Positions 25,815-35,572 of a stretch of DNA of 64,000 nt are shown piece by piece. Numbering within the stretch: the first letter of the stretch is position 1; each line of letters opens with the position of its first letter. The notes beneath the pieces are model-generated. The model saw only the letters and a list, made by a program, of their open reading frames with translations. It was not told the DNA's origin and ran no database searches. The translations under genes and the position numbers were made by a program. This stretch comes from Salipiger thiooxidans (GTDB lineage: Bacteria; Pseudomonadota; Alphaproteobacteria; Rhodobacterales; Rhodobacteraceae). The stretch is from the NCBI RefSeq assembly GCF_900102075.1, contig NZ_FNAV01000018.1, positions 1 to 64,000 on the forward strand, written 5' to 3'.

Positions 25815-26159
25815 ATGCTGAAAGGTTTGGGCGGACTTGGCGACATGGCCAAGATGATGAAGGCCGCGCAGGAAATGCAGGGCAAGATGACCCAGCTTCA
25901 GGAAGACCTGAAGACGATGGAAGTCACCGGCGAGTCCGGAGCCGGCCTGGTCAAGGCCACGGCCTCGGCCAAGGGCGAGCTGCGCGCGCTCGATATCGAT
26001 CCGTCGATCTTCAACGCCGACGACAAGGAAGTGGTCGAGGACCTGATCCTCGCCGCGGTGAAGGACGCGCAGGCCAAGGCGCAGGAGCGCGCGCAGGAGG
26101 AAATGCAGAAGCTCACTTCCGAGATGGGCCTGCCCGCGGACATGAAGCTGCCGTTCTGA
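25815..26159 (+). CDS. ybaB: nucleoid-associated protein YbaB/EbfC family
   Basis: A 114-residue dimeric DNA-binding protein with the family opening MLKGLGGLGDMAKMMKAAQEMQ and C-terminal LTSEMGLPADMKLPF. GGAG lies about 8 bases before the ATG at 25815. It precedes recR by 123 bases, the usual pairing with recombination-repair genes. Confidence 0.95.
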   Translation: MLKGLGGLGDMAKMMKAAQEMQGKMTQLQEDLKTMEVTGESGAGLVKATASAKGELRALDIDPSIFNADDKEVVEDLILAAVKDAQAKAQERAQEEMQKLTSEMGLPADMKLPF

Positions 26160-26282
26160 CCCGTCAGGCGCAGGCATGACGACCGGCCCGCGCGGCCGGT
26201 CCGGGCGGGGCCCCTGCGGGGGCCCTGAGAACGCCGGAGCGAGATCCGGCAAGACCTCCGGCACCCTCGAGGGACCCCCACA

Positions 26283-26876
26283 TTGTCCGACCGCAACGAG
26301 ATCGACGCGCTGATCGACCTGATGGCCCGCCTGCCCGGTCTCGGACCGCGCTCGGCGCGTCGGGCGGTGCTGCACCTCATCCGCAAACGCGCACTGCTGC
26401 TGCAGCCGCTTGCCGATGCCATGGGCGCCGTCGCCGCCAGCGCCCGCGAATGCCTCAACTGCGGCAATGTCGGCACCGCCGAGATCTGCCCGATCTGCGC
26501 CGACGAGCGCCGCGGCAACGGCCAGCTCTGCGTGGTCGAGGACGTGGCCGATCTCTGGGCGATGGAGCGCTCGGGCGTCTTCAAGGGCCGCTACCACGTG
26601 CTGGGCGGCACGCTCTCGGCGCTCGATTCCGTCGGCCCCGAAGAGTTGCGCATCCCGCAGCTCGTGCACCGTGTCGAGACCGAGGCGATCACCGAGGTCA
26701 TCCTCGCGCTCAACGCCACCGTCGACGGCCAGACCACCGCGCATTACATCGCCGACCAGCTCGAGACGCGCGTCGAGCTGACTTCGCTGGCGCAGGGGGT
26801 GCCGATCGGGGGCGAGCTCGACTACCTTGACGATGGCACGATCACCGCGGCGCTGAACGCCCGCAAACGGATCTGA
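26283..26876 (+). CDS. recR: recombination mediator protein RecR
   Basis: A 197-residue protein that, with RecO, loads RecA at gaps. The helix-hairpin-helix region ([17 protein letters not shown]) is at the N-terminus. The zinc finger has Cys57, Cys60, Cys69 and Cys72. The Toprim domain ([14 protein letters not shown]) follows. The start is a TTG at 26283, with GAGGGA about 8 bases upstream. Confidence 0.95.
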   Translation: MSDRNEIDALIDLMARLPGLGPRSARRAVLHLIRKRALLLQPLADAMGAVAASARECLNCGNVGTAEICPICADERRGNGQLCVVEDVADLWAMERSGVFKGRYHVLGGTLSALDSVGPEELRIPQLVHRVETEAITEVILALNATVDGQTTAHYIADQLETRVELTSLAQGVPIGGELDYLDDGTITAALNARKRI

Positions 26877-27209
26877 CCGTTTTTCCCTTTTGTCTCAAAC
26901 TTGTCGCGCAGGCAGGCCAGTCCACGCGGGATTTCGACCACCGCGAGGCAGACGTTGTGGCCGGCTACGGGCTCTGCACCGGCAGGCTCTCGGTCTTCCT
27001 CGGCTACGGCGGCGGCAAGGGCGAGCTCGACGACGGCGACGGCGACACCGCGCTCAAGCTGTCGGCAAACCTGTCGTTCCGAGCCCTCACGACCAGCAGG
27101 AGCCGCCCTGAGACCCGATCTCCGGGCCGTTTCCAGTCAGACCCACGCCACAAAGAAAAAGGCGCCCCGCCAGAGCGGAGCGCCTTTTGTCATTCGGTGA
27201 GCGACGGGC
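26877..27209. other. recR-trcR intergenic region with a possible gene relic
   Basis: After recR, a start-less plus-strand frame (about 26900-27080) encodes alternating hydrophobic/polar residues (VVAGYGLCTGRLSVFLGYGG and LKLSANLSF). This is reminiscent of the last strands of an outer-membrane beta-barrel. It may be the decayed tail of a porin-like gene; support is weak. A bidirectional terminator occupies 27157-27188. Confidence 0.25.
27157..27188. terminator. bidirectional terminator between recR region and trcR
   Basis: AAAAGGCGC (27157-27165) pairs with GCGCCTTTT (27180-27188), enclosing a second small CCGC/GCGG stem. It has a T-run on both strands and serves both the plus-strand recR side and the minus-strand trcR. 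Confidence 0.88.
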
Positions 27210-27986
27210 TCAGCGACGGGGATCGTCGCTGTCGTCATCCTCGTCATCGTCGTCCCCGCCGGCGGGCAGGTTGAAGAAGCTGTCCGCATCCGAGAAGTCG
27301 CTCGGGCCCTTGTGGTCGTCCTCGTCGTCGTCGCCACGCGGATCGGAGAGCGAGAAGGTCTCGAGCCCTTCGATCGCGGTCGGCAGGCGCGGCTCGGTGT
27401 CCATGCCGAGGCTCTGCTCGGTCGAGACCAGTTTGCGACGCTCGTCGTCGGTCATCACCTCTTCGCGGTTCTTCGCGGCCTTGGCGACGGCGCCGTCAAG
27501 CTCGGACTGGCGGCAGAGGCCCAGCGCAACCGGGTCGATTGGCTGCATGTTCTGGATGTTCCAGTGGGTGCGCTCGCGGATCGACTGGATGGTCGGCTTG
27601 GTGGTGCCGACGAGCTTCGAGATCTGGCCGTCAGTGAGTTCCGGGTGGAACTTCACCAGCCACAGGATTGCGTTCGGGCGGTCCTGACGCTTGGACAGCG
27701 GGGTGTAGCGCGGGCCGCGGCGCTTGTCCTCGTCGACAGCGGCGGCGTTGTACTTGAGCTTCAGCTTGTGCATCGGGTTCTTCTCGGCCTTGTCGATCTC
27801 CGACTGCTCGAGCTGGTTGTTGCCGACCGGGTCGAAGCCCTTGACGCCGGCAGCCACGTCGCCGTCCGCGATGCCCTGCACCTCGAGCTCGTGCATGCCG
27901 GTGAGATCGGCGATCTGCTTGAAGGTCAGTGTGGTGTTGTCGACCAGCCAGACGGCGGTCGCCTTGGGGTGCAGCAGTTTGGCCAT
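27210..27986 (-). CDS. trcR: cell cycle transcriptional regulator TrcR (DUF1013)
   Basis: A 258-residue alphaproteobacterial regulator. Two helix-turn-helix-like regions are visible: one near the N-terminus (TFKQIADLTGMHELEVQGIA) and one in the middle (LTDGQISKLVGTTKPTIQS). The last 45 residues are extremely Asp-rich. In Caulobacter and relatives this family is tied to cell-cycle transcription. It is monocistronic and ends at the bidirectional terminator. Confidence 0.92.
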   Translation of the reverse strand: MAKLLHPKATAVWLVDNTTLTFKQIADLTGMHELEVQGIADGDVAAGVKGFDPVGNNQLEQSEIDKAEKNPMHKLKLKYNAAAVDEDKRRGPRYTPLSKRQDRPNAILWLVKFHPELTDGQISKLVGTTKPTIQSIRERTHWNIQNMQPIDPVALGLCRQSELDGAVAKAAKNREEVMTDDERRKLVSTEQSLGMDTEPRLPTAIEGLETFSLSDPRGDDDEDDHKGPSDFSDADSFFNLPAGGDDDDEDDDSDDPRR

Positions 27987-28128
27987 GTCACGTCTCCTTG
28001 CAATTCTTCTCCCCCGCTCCCAGGCCGTCTTCTGGGCCGGGAGGTCCCGAATCTTCTTCGGGACAGGTTACCGTTGTCGGGGAACTTCCGGCCTATATAG
28101 TGGCGCCCGAGCCAAGAGGAAAGAGAAA

Positions 28129-28752
28129 ATGCGCTGGCTGGTTGCCCTGCTCTTGACGGTATCACTTGCCCGTGCTGATGGCGAGGAATCCGGCGCGTTC
28201 GACTATTACGTCCTGTCGCTGAGCTGGTCCCCCACATGGTGCGCCCTCGAAGGCGATGCGCGCGACGCCGAGCAATGCGACGCCGCGCATGGCTGGATCC
28301 TGCACGGGCTCTGGCCGCAGTATCACCGCGGCTACCCTGCCTTCTGCCCGACGTCCGCACCGCCGCCGGCACGCTCGGAAACCGCCGGAATGGCCGACAT
28401 CATGGGCAGCGGCGGCCTTGCGTGGCACCAGTGGAAGAAGCACGGAACCTGCTCCGGCCTCGCGGCGGGGGACTACTTCCGCCTCGCCCGCACCGCCTTC
28501 GGCAACGTCACCCGCCCCGAGGTCTTCCGCAAGCTGCAGGCGCCGGTGACGCTGCCAGCGGCGCTGGTCGAGGAGGCGTTCATAGCCGAGAACCCGGGGC
28601 TCGAGCCGGACATGCTGACTGTGACCTGCGACGCAGGCCGCATCGAGGAGGTGCGGATCTGCCTCTCGAAGGGACTCGCCCCGGTGCCCTGCGGCAGCGA
28701 CGTGGTGAAGGACTGCACGCTCGGCAGCGCCCTGCTCGACCCGGTGCGCTGA
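28129..28752 (+). CDS. secreted ribonuclease T2 family protein
   Basis: A 207-residue secreted endoribonuclease. The signal peptide is MRWLVALLLTVSLARA. The two catalytic segments are ILHGLWPQYH (CAS I) and WHQWKKHGTCSG (CAS II), which supply the catalytic His/Glu/His set. Cysteines are abundant, as expected for a periplasmic disulfide protein. GAGGA lies 8 bases before the ATG. Probably used to scavenge nucleotides. Confidence 0.93.
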   Translation: MRWLVALLLTVSLARADGEESGAFDYYVLSLSWSPTWCALEGDARDAEQCDAAHGWILHGLWPQYHRGYPAFCPTSAPPPARSETAGMADIMGSGGLAWHQWKKHGTCSGLAAGDYFRLARTAFGNVTRPEVFRKLQAPVTLPAALVEEAFIAENPGLEPDMLTVTCDAGRIEEVRICLSKGLAPVPCGSDVVKDCTLGSALLDPVR

Positions 28753-28928
28753 CTTCGCCGCGGCCCGCGCCCGAGTCCCTGCACGAAGATAAGGCTGCTC
28801 CGCGCGCGCGGATGCTCTGCGACAGAATAACCACCCGCCGCGCCGCGGAACTTCGCCATTCGGGGCTTTCCCGGACAGGCGAGTCTGCGCATAGTCCCCC
28901 GCAGGAGTGAGATCAGGGAGGAGACACC

Positions 28929-30554
28929 ATGGGTTGGCTTGCCAATGAAACCGGACTCGGGAGATGCGAAGCGAACTACGTTCCGCTGACGCCGCTGTCG
29001 TTCCTGCACCGGGCGCGGCAGGTCTATCCCGACCACATGGCGGTGGTCTACGGCCCGCACCGCAAGACCTACGCCGAGTACCACGAGCGCGTCTCCCGCC
29101 TTGCCTCGGCGCTCACCAAGATCGGGGTGGAGCCCGGCGACGTGGTCGCCACCATCCTGCCCAACATCCCCGCGCAGGCCGAGGCCCATTTCGGCGTGCC
29201 CGCCTGCGGCGCGGTGCTGAACGCCATCAACACCCGGCTCGACATCGACACCATCGCCTACATCCTCGACCACGGCGAGGCCAAGGTGGTGCTCTGCGAC
29301 CCGCAGTTCATCCCCCATCTCGCCGAGGCGATGGAGCAGATGGAGCAGGACCCGCCCACCGTCATCGAGGTCGCCGACCCGCACGGCGGCGCCAAGGCCT
29401 TTGGCGACTACCTCGAATACGAGGATTTCCTCGCCACCGGCGACCCGCATTTCACGTGGATCATGCCCGAGGACGAGTGGGAGAGCCTCGCGCTCAACTA
29501 CACCTCCGGCACCACCGGGCGGCCCAAGGGCGTGGTCTACCACCACCGCGGCGCCTACCTGAACGCCATGGGACAGGTGCTGAGCTGGCGCATGGTGCTG
29601 CACCCGGTCTACCTGACCATCGTGCCGCTCTTCCACTGCAACGGCTGGTGCCACACCTGGATGATGCCCGCGGTCGGCGGCACCGTGGTCTGCTGCCGGG
29701 ACATCGCCGCGCACAACATCTACGACGCCATCGCCGACGAGGGCGTGACCCACTTCGGCGGCGCGCCCATCGTGCTCAACATGATCGTCAACGCCCGCGA
29801 GGACGAGAAGCGCAGCTTCGAGCACGTGGTCGAGGTGTTCACCGCCGGTGCCCCGCCCGCGCCCGCGACGCTCGCCAAGATCGAGACCATGGGCTTCAAC
29901 GTCACCCAGGTCTACGGGCTGACCGAGACCTACGGGCCCGACGTGGAATGCGCGTGGCAGGGGACGTGGGATCACATCAAGGGCGACGAGCGCGCCGCGA
30001 TGAAGGCCCGTCAGGGCGTGGCCATGCCCTTCATGGAGCATGTCACCGTCATGGACGAGCAGATGAACATCATCGAGGCCGACGGCGAGACCAAGGGCGA
30101 AATCATGCACCGCGGCAATGGCGTGATGAAGGGCTACCTCAAGGCGCCCAAGGCCACCCGCGAGGCCTTCGAGGGCGGCTATTTCCACTCGGGCGACATC
30201 GCCGTGCTGCATCCTGACAGCTATCTGCAGATCGCCGACCGGGCCAAGGACATCATCATATCGGGCGGCGAGAACATCTCGTCGGTCGAGGTCGAGAATA
30301 CGCTCATGGCGCATGAAGCCGTGCTGCTCTGCGCGGTGGTGGCCAAGCCCGACGAGAAATGGGGCGAGGTGCCCTGCGCCTTCGTCGAGCTGAAGCCCGG
30401 CCACGCGGCGACCGAGGCCGAGCTCATCGCCTTTGCCCGCGACCGGCTGGCCGGGTTCAAGACCCCCAAGGCGGTGGTGTTCGAGGAGCTTCCCAAGACC
30501 TCGACCGGCAAGATCCAGAAGTTCCAGCTGCGCAGCCGGGCCCGCGAGCTCTGA
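28929..30554 (+). CDS. AMP-forming acyl-CoA synthetase
   Basis: A 541-residue ANL-superfamily ligase. The AMP-binding P-loop is YTSGTTGRPKG, with GLTETYGPD, the YLQIADRAKDIIISGGENIS hinge and the catalytic C-terminal Lys in TSTGKIQKFQLRS. It resembles medium-chain acyl-CoA ligases and the DmdB-type methylmercaptopropionate-CoA ligases common in roseobacters; the substrate cannot be fixed by sequence reading. GGGAGGAG precedes the ATG. It is adjacent to a CoA-ester catabolic cluster. Confidence 0.93.
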   Translation: MGWLANETGLGRCEANYVPLTPLSFLHRARQVYPDHMAVVYGPHRKTYAEYHERVSRLASALTKIGVEPGDVVATILPNIPAQAEAHFGVPACGAVLNAINTRLDIDTIAYILDHGEAKVVLCDPQFIPHLAEAMEQMEQDPPTVIEVADPHGGAKAFGDYLEYEDFLATGDPHFTWIMPEDEWESLALNYTSGTTGRPKGVVYHHRGAYLNAMGQVLSWRMVLHPVYLTIVPLFHCNGWCHTWMMPAVGGTVVCCRDIAAHNIYDAIADEGVTHFGGAPIVLNMIVNAREDEKRSFEHVVEVFTAGAPPAPATLAKIETMGFNVTQVYGLTETYGPDVECAWQGTWDHIKGDERAAMKARQGVAMPFMEHVTVMDEQMNIIEADGETKGEIMHRGNGVMKGYLKAPKATREAFEGGYFHSGDIAVLHPDSYLQIADRAKDIIISGGENISSVEVENTLMAHEAVLLCAVVAKPDEKWGEVPCAFVELKPGHAATEAELIAFARDRLAGFKTPKAVVFEELPKTSTGKIQKFQLRSRAREL

Positions 30555-30833
30555 CCGTGGCGTCCCGGGGCCCCGGGCGGCCCCGGGGATCGCCCGCCGG
30601 CGAGGGGTCGCTGCCCTGCACCACGGCGTGCTTCTCAAAAAGGTTGTCGGCGAAGACCGGCACGCCTGCGTCTAGGTAAAGCGCGATGCCCGCGGCGATC
30701 CACGGCCAGAGCAGCGGGACGCCGGCGGGCGAGACGGGTCCGGGCACCTCGGTCCGTTGTCGCTGCCATGCGTCACGGCGATCCACGCTCCGGTGACATG
30801 GTAAGGGCGTCGGGCGCCCTGCCCCGGCGACGC

Positions 30834-31586
30834 TCAGCCCTCGGCCCTCGCCGCGGCCTCGCGGTCGGCGCGGGCGATGTCGGCGGCGGCCTGCAGGTGG
30901 ATCGACATCGCCATCGCCGCCCATTCCGGAGAGCGCGCCGTGATGGCCTCGGCGATCTCGATATGGTGCCGGGCCGAGCGCTGCATGTCCGCCTCGCGGT
31001 ACATGCGGAACGTCCGTGCCACCAGCGCGAGGTGCACGACCACCGAGAGCATCGCCTTGAGACGCGGCGAGCGGGCGGCCTGCAGCACCAGCCCGTGGAA
31101 GGCCTCATTGGCATCCGACAGCGCCCGGAAATCCTCTTCCGTGCGCGGCGGCACCCGGTCGGCCATGCGCTGCGCGAGGGCGCGCATCTCGGCCGCCTCC
31201 TCGGGCGTGGCGTATTTCGCCGCGCGCCGCGCGGCGTAGGATTCGAGCATCAGACGGATCTCGAAGATCTGCTGCACGTCGTCGTCCTGCAGCGCCACGA
31301 CCCGCAGCCCCGGCCCCGCGTCGCGGGTCAGCAGCCCTTCGAGCAGCAGCCGTTTCACCGCCTCGCGCACCGGCGTGCGGGACATGCCCAGCGTGTCGGC
31401 CAGCTCGAGCTCGGTGACCCGGTCGTTCTCGTTGAGCTGGCCCGAGAAGATGCTGTCGCGGATCGCGTGGTAGGCCTGCTCGGCGGCTGGGCCCTTGGGG
31501 GGCACTGGCTTGGGGTCTTTCATGAGCCTCTTTCTGGCAGTCGGCTTCCTCCCCGTCGGCGTTCCGGCGTCCGGCGGCGCGCTCAC
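30834..31586 (-). CDS. GntR-family (FadR/FCD subfamily) transcriptional regulator
   Basis: A 250-residue repressor-type protein. The winged-helix domain (AYHAIRDSIFSGQLNENDRV and TLGMSRTPVREAVKRLLLEG) is followed by an all-helical FCD ligand-binding domain. A GTG at 31586 overlaps the stop of the lyase gene (GTGA). An internal ATG at 31523 with AGAGG nearby is also possible and would omit a basic, disordered 21-residue leader. It is likely to control the lyase/CoA-transferase/TRAP cluster. Confidence 0.9.
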   Translation of the reverse strand: MSAPPDAGTPTGRKPTARKRLMKDPKPVPPKGPAAEQAYHAIRDSIFSGQLNENDRVTELELADTLGMSRTPVREAVKRLLLEGLLTRDAGPGLRVVALQDDDVQQIFEIRLMLESYAARRAAKYATPEEAAEMRALAQRMADRVPPRTEEDFRALSDANEAFHGLVLQAARSPRLKAMLSVVVHLALVARTFRMYREADMQRSARHHIEIAEAITARSPEWAAMAMSIHLQAAADIARADREAAARAEG

Positions 31587-32491
31587 GAGGCCAGCGCGGC
31601 GGGCGGAAAGGATCCGGCCTTCATTACCATGCCCGGCACCTCGTGGCCAAGCTGCGCCTCGAGCCAGCGCGCCGCCTCGGCCGCGCGCTCCACGTCCCAG
31701 CCGGTGTCGATGCCTGCGCGGTGAAGCATGTAGGCGAGGTCCTCGGTGGCGACATTGCCGGTGGCCCGCGGCGCGAAGGGGCAGCCGCCGACCCCGCCCA
31801 GTGAAGCGTCGAAGGCGGTGACCCCGCTCAGGATCCCGGCCCAGGCATTGGCGAAGCCGGTGTTGCGGGTATTGTGCAGGTGCAGGCGGATCGGCAGCTC
31901 CGGCCAGCGCTCGCGCACCGCCCCCACCCGCGCGGTGATGTCGGCGGGGCTGGCCACGCCGATGGTGTCGGCCAGCGTCAGCTCGGCGGGCGGCACCTCG
32001 AGCGCGCGCTCGAGCACCGCCATCATGCGCGGGATCGGCATCTCGCCCTCGAACGGGCAGCCGAAGGCGGCGGCAAGGGTCATCCCGGCGCCGATCCGGC
32101 CTTCGGCCGCGCGCGCGACCTCGTGCCAGAGCGCGATGCCATCGTCGGTGCTCATGCCCTGGTTGCGGCGGCTGAAGGTTTCGCTCAGCACCACGGCGAA
32201 GTTCACCTCGTCGAGACCCGCCGCCAGCGCCCGGTCAAAGCCGCGCCGGTTCAGCGCCAGACCGATGTAGCGCGCCTTCCCGCGCGGCAGGGCTGCGGCC
32301 ACCTGCTCGGCGTCGGCCATCTGCGGAACCTTGTTCGGATTCACGAAGCTGGTGACCTCGATCCGCTTTGCACCTGCAGCAATTGCGCGGTCGATCAGTG
32401 AAATTTTTGCATCCAATGTCAGAATCGTTTTTTCGTTCTGGATCCCATCTCTCGGGGAAACCTCAACGATTTCAGCTTTTTTTGGCAGCAT
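31583..32491 (-). CDS. hydroxymethylglutaryl-CoA lyase family protein
   Basis: A 302-residue DRE-TIM metallolyase. The signatures are VEVSPRDGIQNE (metal Asp), HLHNTRNTG (metal His pair) and GGVGGCPFAPRATGNV (catalytic Cys loop). It should cleave HMG-CoA to acetoacetate and acetyl-CoA, or a close analogue such as a citramalyl-type CoA ester. GGAGGGAG precedes the ATG at 32491. The gene is coupled to the GntR regulator and divergent from the CoA-transferase. Confidence 0.92.
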   Translation of the reverse strand: MLPKKAEIVEVSPRDGIQNEKTILTLDAKISLIDRAIAAGAKRIEVTSFVNPNKVPQMADAEQVAAALPRGKARYIGLALNRRGFDRALAAGLDEVNFAVVLSETFSRRNQGMSTDDGIALWHEVARAAEGRIGAGMTLAAAFGCPFEGEMPIPRMMAVLERALEVPPAELTLADTIGVASPADITARVGAVRERWPELPIRLHLHNTRNTGFANAWAGILSGVTAFDASLGGVGGCPFAPRATGNVATEDLAYMLHRAGIDTGWDVERAAEAARWLEAQLGHEVPGMVMKAGSFPPAALAS

Positions 32492-32611
32492 CTCTCCCTC
32501 CTCCGGAAAATTGCTGTTTACACGGCTCACAAAAATGTATCCATTTAGCGCAGGCTTGTCGATGCGCGTCGCGCACTGGCGACAGGCACCGAAGCGAGGG
32601 GGAGAGCGCTG

Positions 32612-33826
32612 ATGAAGCAGGCCGAGGAGCCGCGGCAGGGGCCGCTTTCGAACATTCGCGTGCTCGAGATGGGCCAGCTTCTGGCGGGGCCGTTCTGCGG
32701 CCAGCTGCTGGCGGATTTCGGCGCCGAGGTGATCAAGTGCGAGCAGCCCGGATCCGGCGATCCGCTGCGCGTCTGGGGGCAGGAAAAGCCCTACGGCAAG
32801 TCGCTGTGGTGGCCGGTGGTCGGGCGCAACAAGAAGTCGCTGACCATCAACCTGCGCACTGCCGAGGGACAGGCGCTGATCCACGATCTGGTGCGCGACA
32901 CCGACATCGTGATCGAGAACTTCCGGCCAGGCACCATGGAGCGCTGGAACCTTGGCTACGAGACCCTGCGCAAGATCAACCCGCGGCTCATCATGGTGCG
33001 GGTCAGCGGCTACGGCCAGACCGGCCCCTACTCCGCCCGCGCCGGCTACGGCGCCATCGGCGAGGCGATGGGCGGGCTGCGCTACGTGGTGGGCGATCCG
33101 TCGACCCCGCCCAGCCGCATGGGCATCTCGATCGGCGACGAGCTTGCCGCCACCTACGCCTGCATCGGCGCGCTCATGGCACTGCACCATCGCCAGACCA
33201 GCGGCGAGGGGCAGGTCGTGGACAGCGCCATCTACGAGGCGGTGCTCGCGATGATGGAGAGCACGGTCAGCGAATACGACGTGGCGGGCTACGTCCGCGA
33301 GCGCACCGGCGCCACCCTGCCCAACGTTTCGCCCTCGAACGTCTTCCGCACCCGTGACGACAAGATGCTGCTGATCGCGGCGAACCAGGACACGGTGTTC
33401 CGCCGCCTCGCCGCCGCCATGGGCCGCCCCGAGCTTGCCGAGGACCCGCGCTACGCCACCCACGCGGCGCGCGGCACCAACATGCGCGAACTCGACGGGC
33501 TGATCGAGGACTGGACGCGGACCATCGACCTGGAACCGCTTCAGGACCTGCTCGAGGACCACGGCGTGCCCTGCGGGCTGATCTACTCGGCCGCGGACAT
33601 GCTCAAGGACCCGCATTTCGCCGCGCGCGAGGCCATCGTCGAGCTGCCGCACCGGGATTTCGGCTCGATCAAGATGCAGAACGTGGCGCCGCGCCTGTCG
33701 GAAACGCCCGGCAAGCTGCGCCATGTCGGCCCGGAGCTGGGCGAGCACACCGAGCAGATTCTGCGCGACCTGCTGTCGGTGACGCCCGAGCGACTGGGCG
33801 AGCTGCGCGAGAACGGGATCGTCTGA
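32612..33826 (+). CDS. CaiB/BaiF (class III) CoA-transferase
   Basis: A 404-residue family III CoA-transferase that moves CoA between acyl groups. It has the typical start LSNIRVLEMGQLLAGPFCGQ, then NLRTAEGQ, YGQTGPYS and the GEGQVVDSAIYEAV segment. Neighbours (HMG-CoA lyase divergent, TRAP transporter downstream) suggest it activates an imported dicarboxylate such as 3-hydroxy-3-methylglutarate. That substrate is inferred from context. Confidence 0.93.
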   Translation: MKQAEEPRQGPLSNIRVLEMGQLLAGPFCGQLLADFGAEVIKCEQPGSGDPLRVWGQEKPYGKSLWWPVVGRNKKSLTINLRTAEGQALIHDLVRDTDIVIENFRPGTMERWNLGYETLRKINPRLIMVRVSGYGQTGPYSARAGYGAIGEAMGGLRYVVGDPSTPPSRMGISIGDELAATYACIGALMALHHRQTSGEGQVVDSAIYEAVLAMMESTVSEYDVAGYVRERTGATLPNVSPSNVFRTRDDKMLLIAANQDTVFRRLAAAMGRPELAEDPRYATHAARGTNMRELDGLIEDWTRTIDLEPLQDLLEDHGVPCGLIYSAADMLKDPHFAAREAIVELPHRDFGSIKMQNVAPRLSETPGKLRHVGPELGEHTEQILRDLLSVTPERLGELRENGIV

Positions 33827-33945
33827 CCCGCATCCGAATTCGTGGCCGGAGCACCGGGATGGAGGTCCCCGCCGGTCACAGCAACCGCCCGAACCGGGCA
33901 ACGACCGGGGCCACGGCCCCTGGAGTCTCTGGGAGGAGATACGTC

Positions 33946-34941
33946 ATGAAAGCCTTCGTCACCGGCCTGCTGCTGGCCAGCACCGCGATCGTCGCGACCA
34001 CATCCGCCGCCATGGCCGAGCGCACCCTGCGCGCGACCGTGCAGGTGGCGGTGAACCACCCCATCGGCGCGAACGTCGTCACCTTCAAGGAGAAGCTCGA
34101 AGAGATCTCGGGCGGCGAGATGTCGGTCGAGATCTACGACAGCGCCCAGCTCTTCAAGGGCAGCGAAGTGCCCAAGGCCGTGGCGAGCGGCGCCATCGAC
34201 ATGGGCGTGGTGCTGGCCGACGAATATTCGGGCACCCTGCCCGCCGCAGGCATCTTCTCGGTGCCGTTCCTGTTCCCGACCTACGAGGTTCTCGCCAAGG
34301 CCGCCGACCCGGAAGGCGACTTCCGCAAGGCATTTGACGGCATGATCGGCTCGACCGGCACCAAGGTGCTCTGGTGGCAGGACTACGGCCCCGTGCAGCT
34401 GCTCTCCAAGGGCGAGGCGCTGACCTCGCCCGACCAGATGAAAGGCAAGCTGGTCCGCGCGCTCGGCAAGCCCTCGGGCGACTTCATCGATGCGGTGGGC
34501 GGCACCCCGGTGGTGATCGGCGGCTCCGAGCAGTTCATGGCCTACCAGCGCGGCACCGTCGACGTGGGCATGAGCGGCACCACCGCGGTGGAATCGCGCA
34601 AGCTCTACGAGGTGATGGACCACGTGACCATGACCAACCACTCGCTGGCCGAGTTCATCGTGGTGATCAACGACGGCCTCTTCGACAGCCTCTCGGACGA
34701 GGAAAAGGCCTGGGTGACCGAGGCCGCGATGACCGCCGAGCAGAGCCTGCGCGACCAGACCGAGGCCAACAACATGGCCTCCGCCGAATGGCTGGCCGAC
34801 GGCCGCGCCACGGTGACCGAGCTGACGCCGGAGCAGGTCACCGCCTGGCAGGAGGCCGCCGCGCCCGCGGTCGACGTCTTCGTCAAGGATGGCGGCGACC
34901 TCGGCAAGCAGCTGGTCGACGCCGTCCAGGCGCTCTACTGA
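33946..34941 (+). CDS. dctP: TRAP transporter substrate-binding protein (DctP family)
   Basis: A 331-residue periplasmic binding protein with the signal peptide MKAFVTGLLLASTAIVATTSAAMA. The DctP fold is seen in the helix preceding IYDSAQLFKGSEVPKAV, and the carboxylate-binding Arg probably lies in GKLVRALGKPSGDF. The start at 33946 has GGGAGGAG upstream. It is the first gene of dctPQM. Confidence 0.93.
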   Translation: MKAFVTGLLLASTAIVATTSAAMAERTLRATVQVAVNHPIGANVVTFKEKLEEISGGEMSVEIYDSAQLFKGSEVPKAVASGAIDMGVVLADEYSGTLPAAGIFSVPFLFPTYEVLAKAADPEGDFRKAFDGMIGSTGTKVLWWQDYGPVQLLSKGEALTSPDQMKGKLVRALGKPSGDFIDAVGGTPVVIGGSEQFMAYQRGTVDVGMSGTTAVESRKLYEVMDHVTMTNHSLAEFIVVINDGLFDSLSDEEKAWVTEAAMTAEQSLRDQTEANNMASAEWLADGRATVTELTPEQVTAWQEAAAPAVDVFVKDGGDLGKQLVDAVQALY

Positions 34942-34951
34942 GCCCGCCACC

Positions 34952-35572
34952 ATGGCACATGAGGCAACGCACAAGGGATCGGGAGCGCATGGCGCTCCCG
35001 CATCCGCAGATGGCGCCAGGCTGCCGCCGTCGCTGCGCGCCCTGCGCATCGTCGACGGCATCTCGGTGACCGCCGCGCGCATCGCGGCCGTGATGATCGT
35101 GATCATCGCCGTGATCCTCGCCTACGAGGTGCTCGCCCGCTACGTCTTCCGCGCGCCGACGCGCTGGACCTCGGACGTGGGCACCACGCTGATGATCTGG
35201 CTGACCTTCCTCGCCATGGCACAATCGCTGCGCAGCGACGGCATGATCCGCATCACCGCCGTCGTGGCCAACGCGCCGGCACCGCTGCGCAAGCTGTCGC
35301 AGGGCTTCACGCTGGTGGTCATCGGGGGCTTCTCGCTGCTGGCCGTCTGGCTCTGCTTCGGCGCCATGGTCGAGAGCTTCACCATGGGCCGCCGCCAGCC
35401 CACCATGCTGCAGATGCCCGAATGGATCGCCGAGGCGCCGATCATCGTGGGATATGCCTGCCTCGCGCTGCAGGCGCTGGCCGATCTCGTCCGCCTGCCG
35501 TTCCGGCCCGCGCCCGCCTTCGTCTCGCATGAAGAGGCGGAGCTTCACTCCATGACCGAGGACGCCCGATGA
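34952..35572 (+). CDS. dctQ: TRAP transporter small permease (DctQ family)
   Basis: A 206-residue protein with four predicted membrane helices and the family segment YVFRAPTRWTSDVGTTLMIW. It pairs with DctM to form the membrane carrier. It starts 11 bases after dctP, and its stop overlaps the dctM start (ATGA at 35569-35572). Confidence 0.92.
   Translation: MAHEATHKGSGAHGAPASADGARLPPSLRALRIVDGISVTAARIAAVMIVIIAVILAYEVLARYVFRAPTRWTSDVGTTLMIWLTFLAMAQSLRSDGMIRITAVVANAPAPLRKLSQGFTLVVIGGFSLLAVWLCFGAMVESFTMGRRQPTMLQMPEWIAEAPIIVGYACLALQALADLVRLPFRPAPAFVSHEEAELHSMTEDAR

Noticed and set aside
30555-30833. Minus-strand frame with a hydrophobic stretch (WPWIAAGIALYLDAGVPVFA) between the acyl-CoA synthetase and the GntR gene
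   Set aside because: No usable start, arginine-rich upstream part and no recognisable family; could be a remnant but is not supported.
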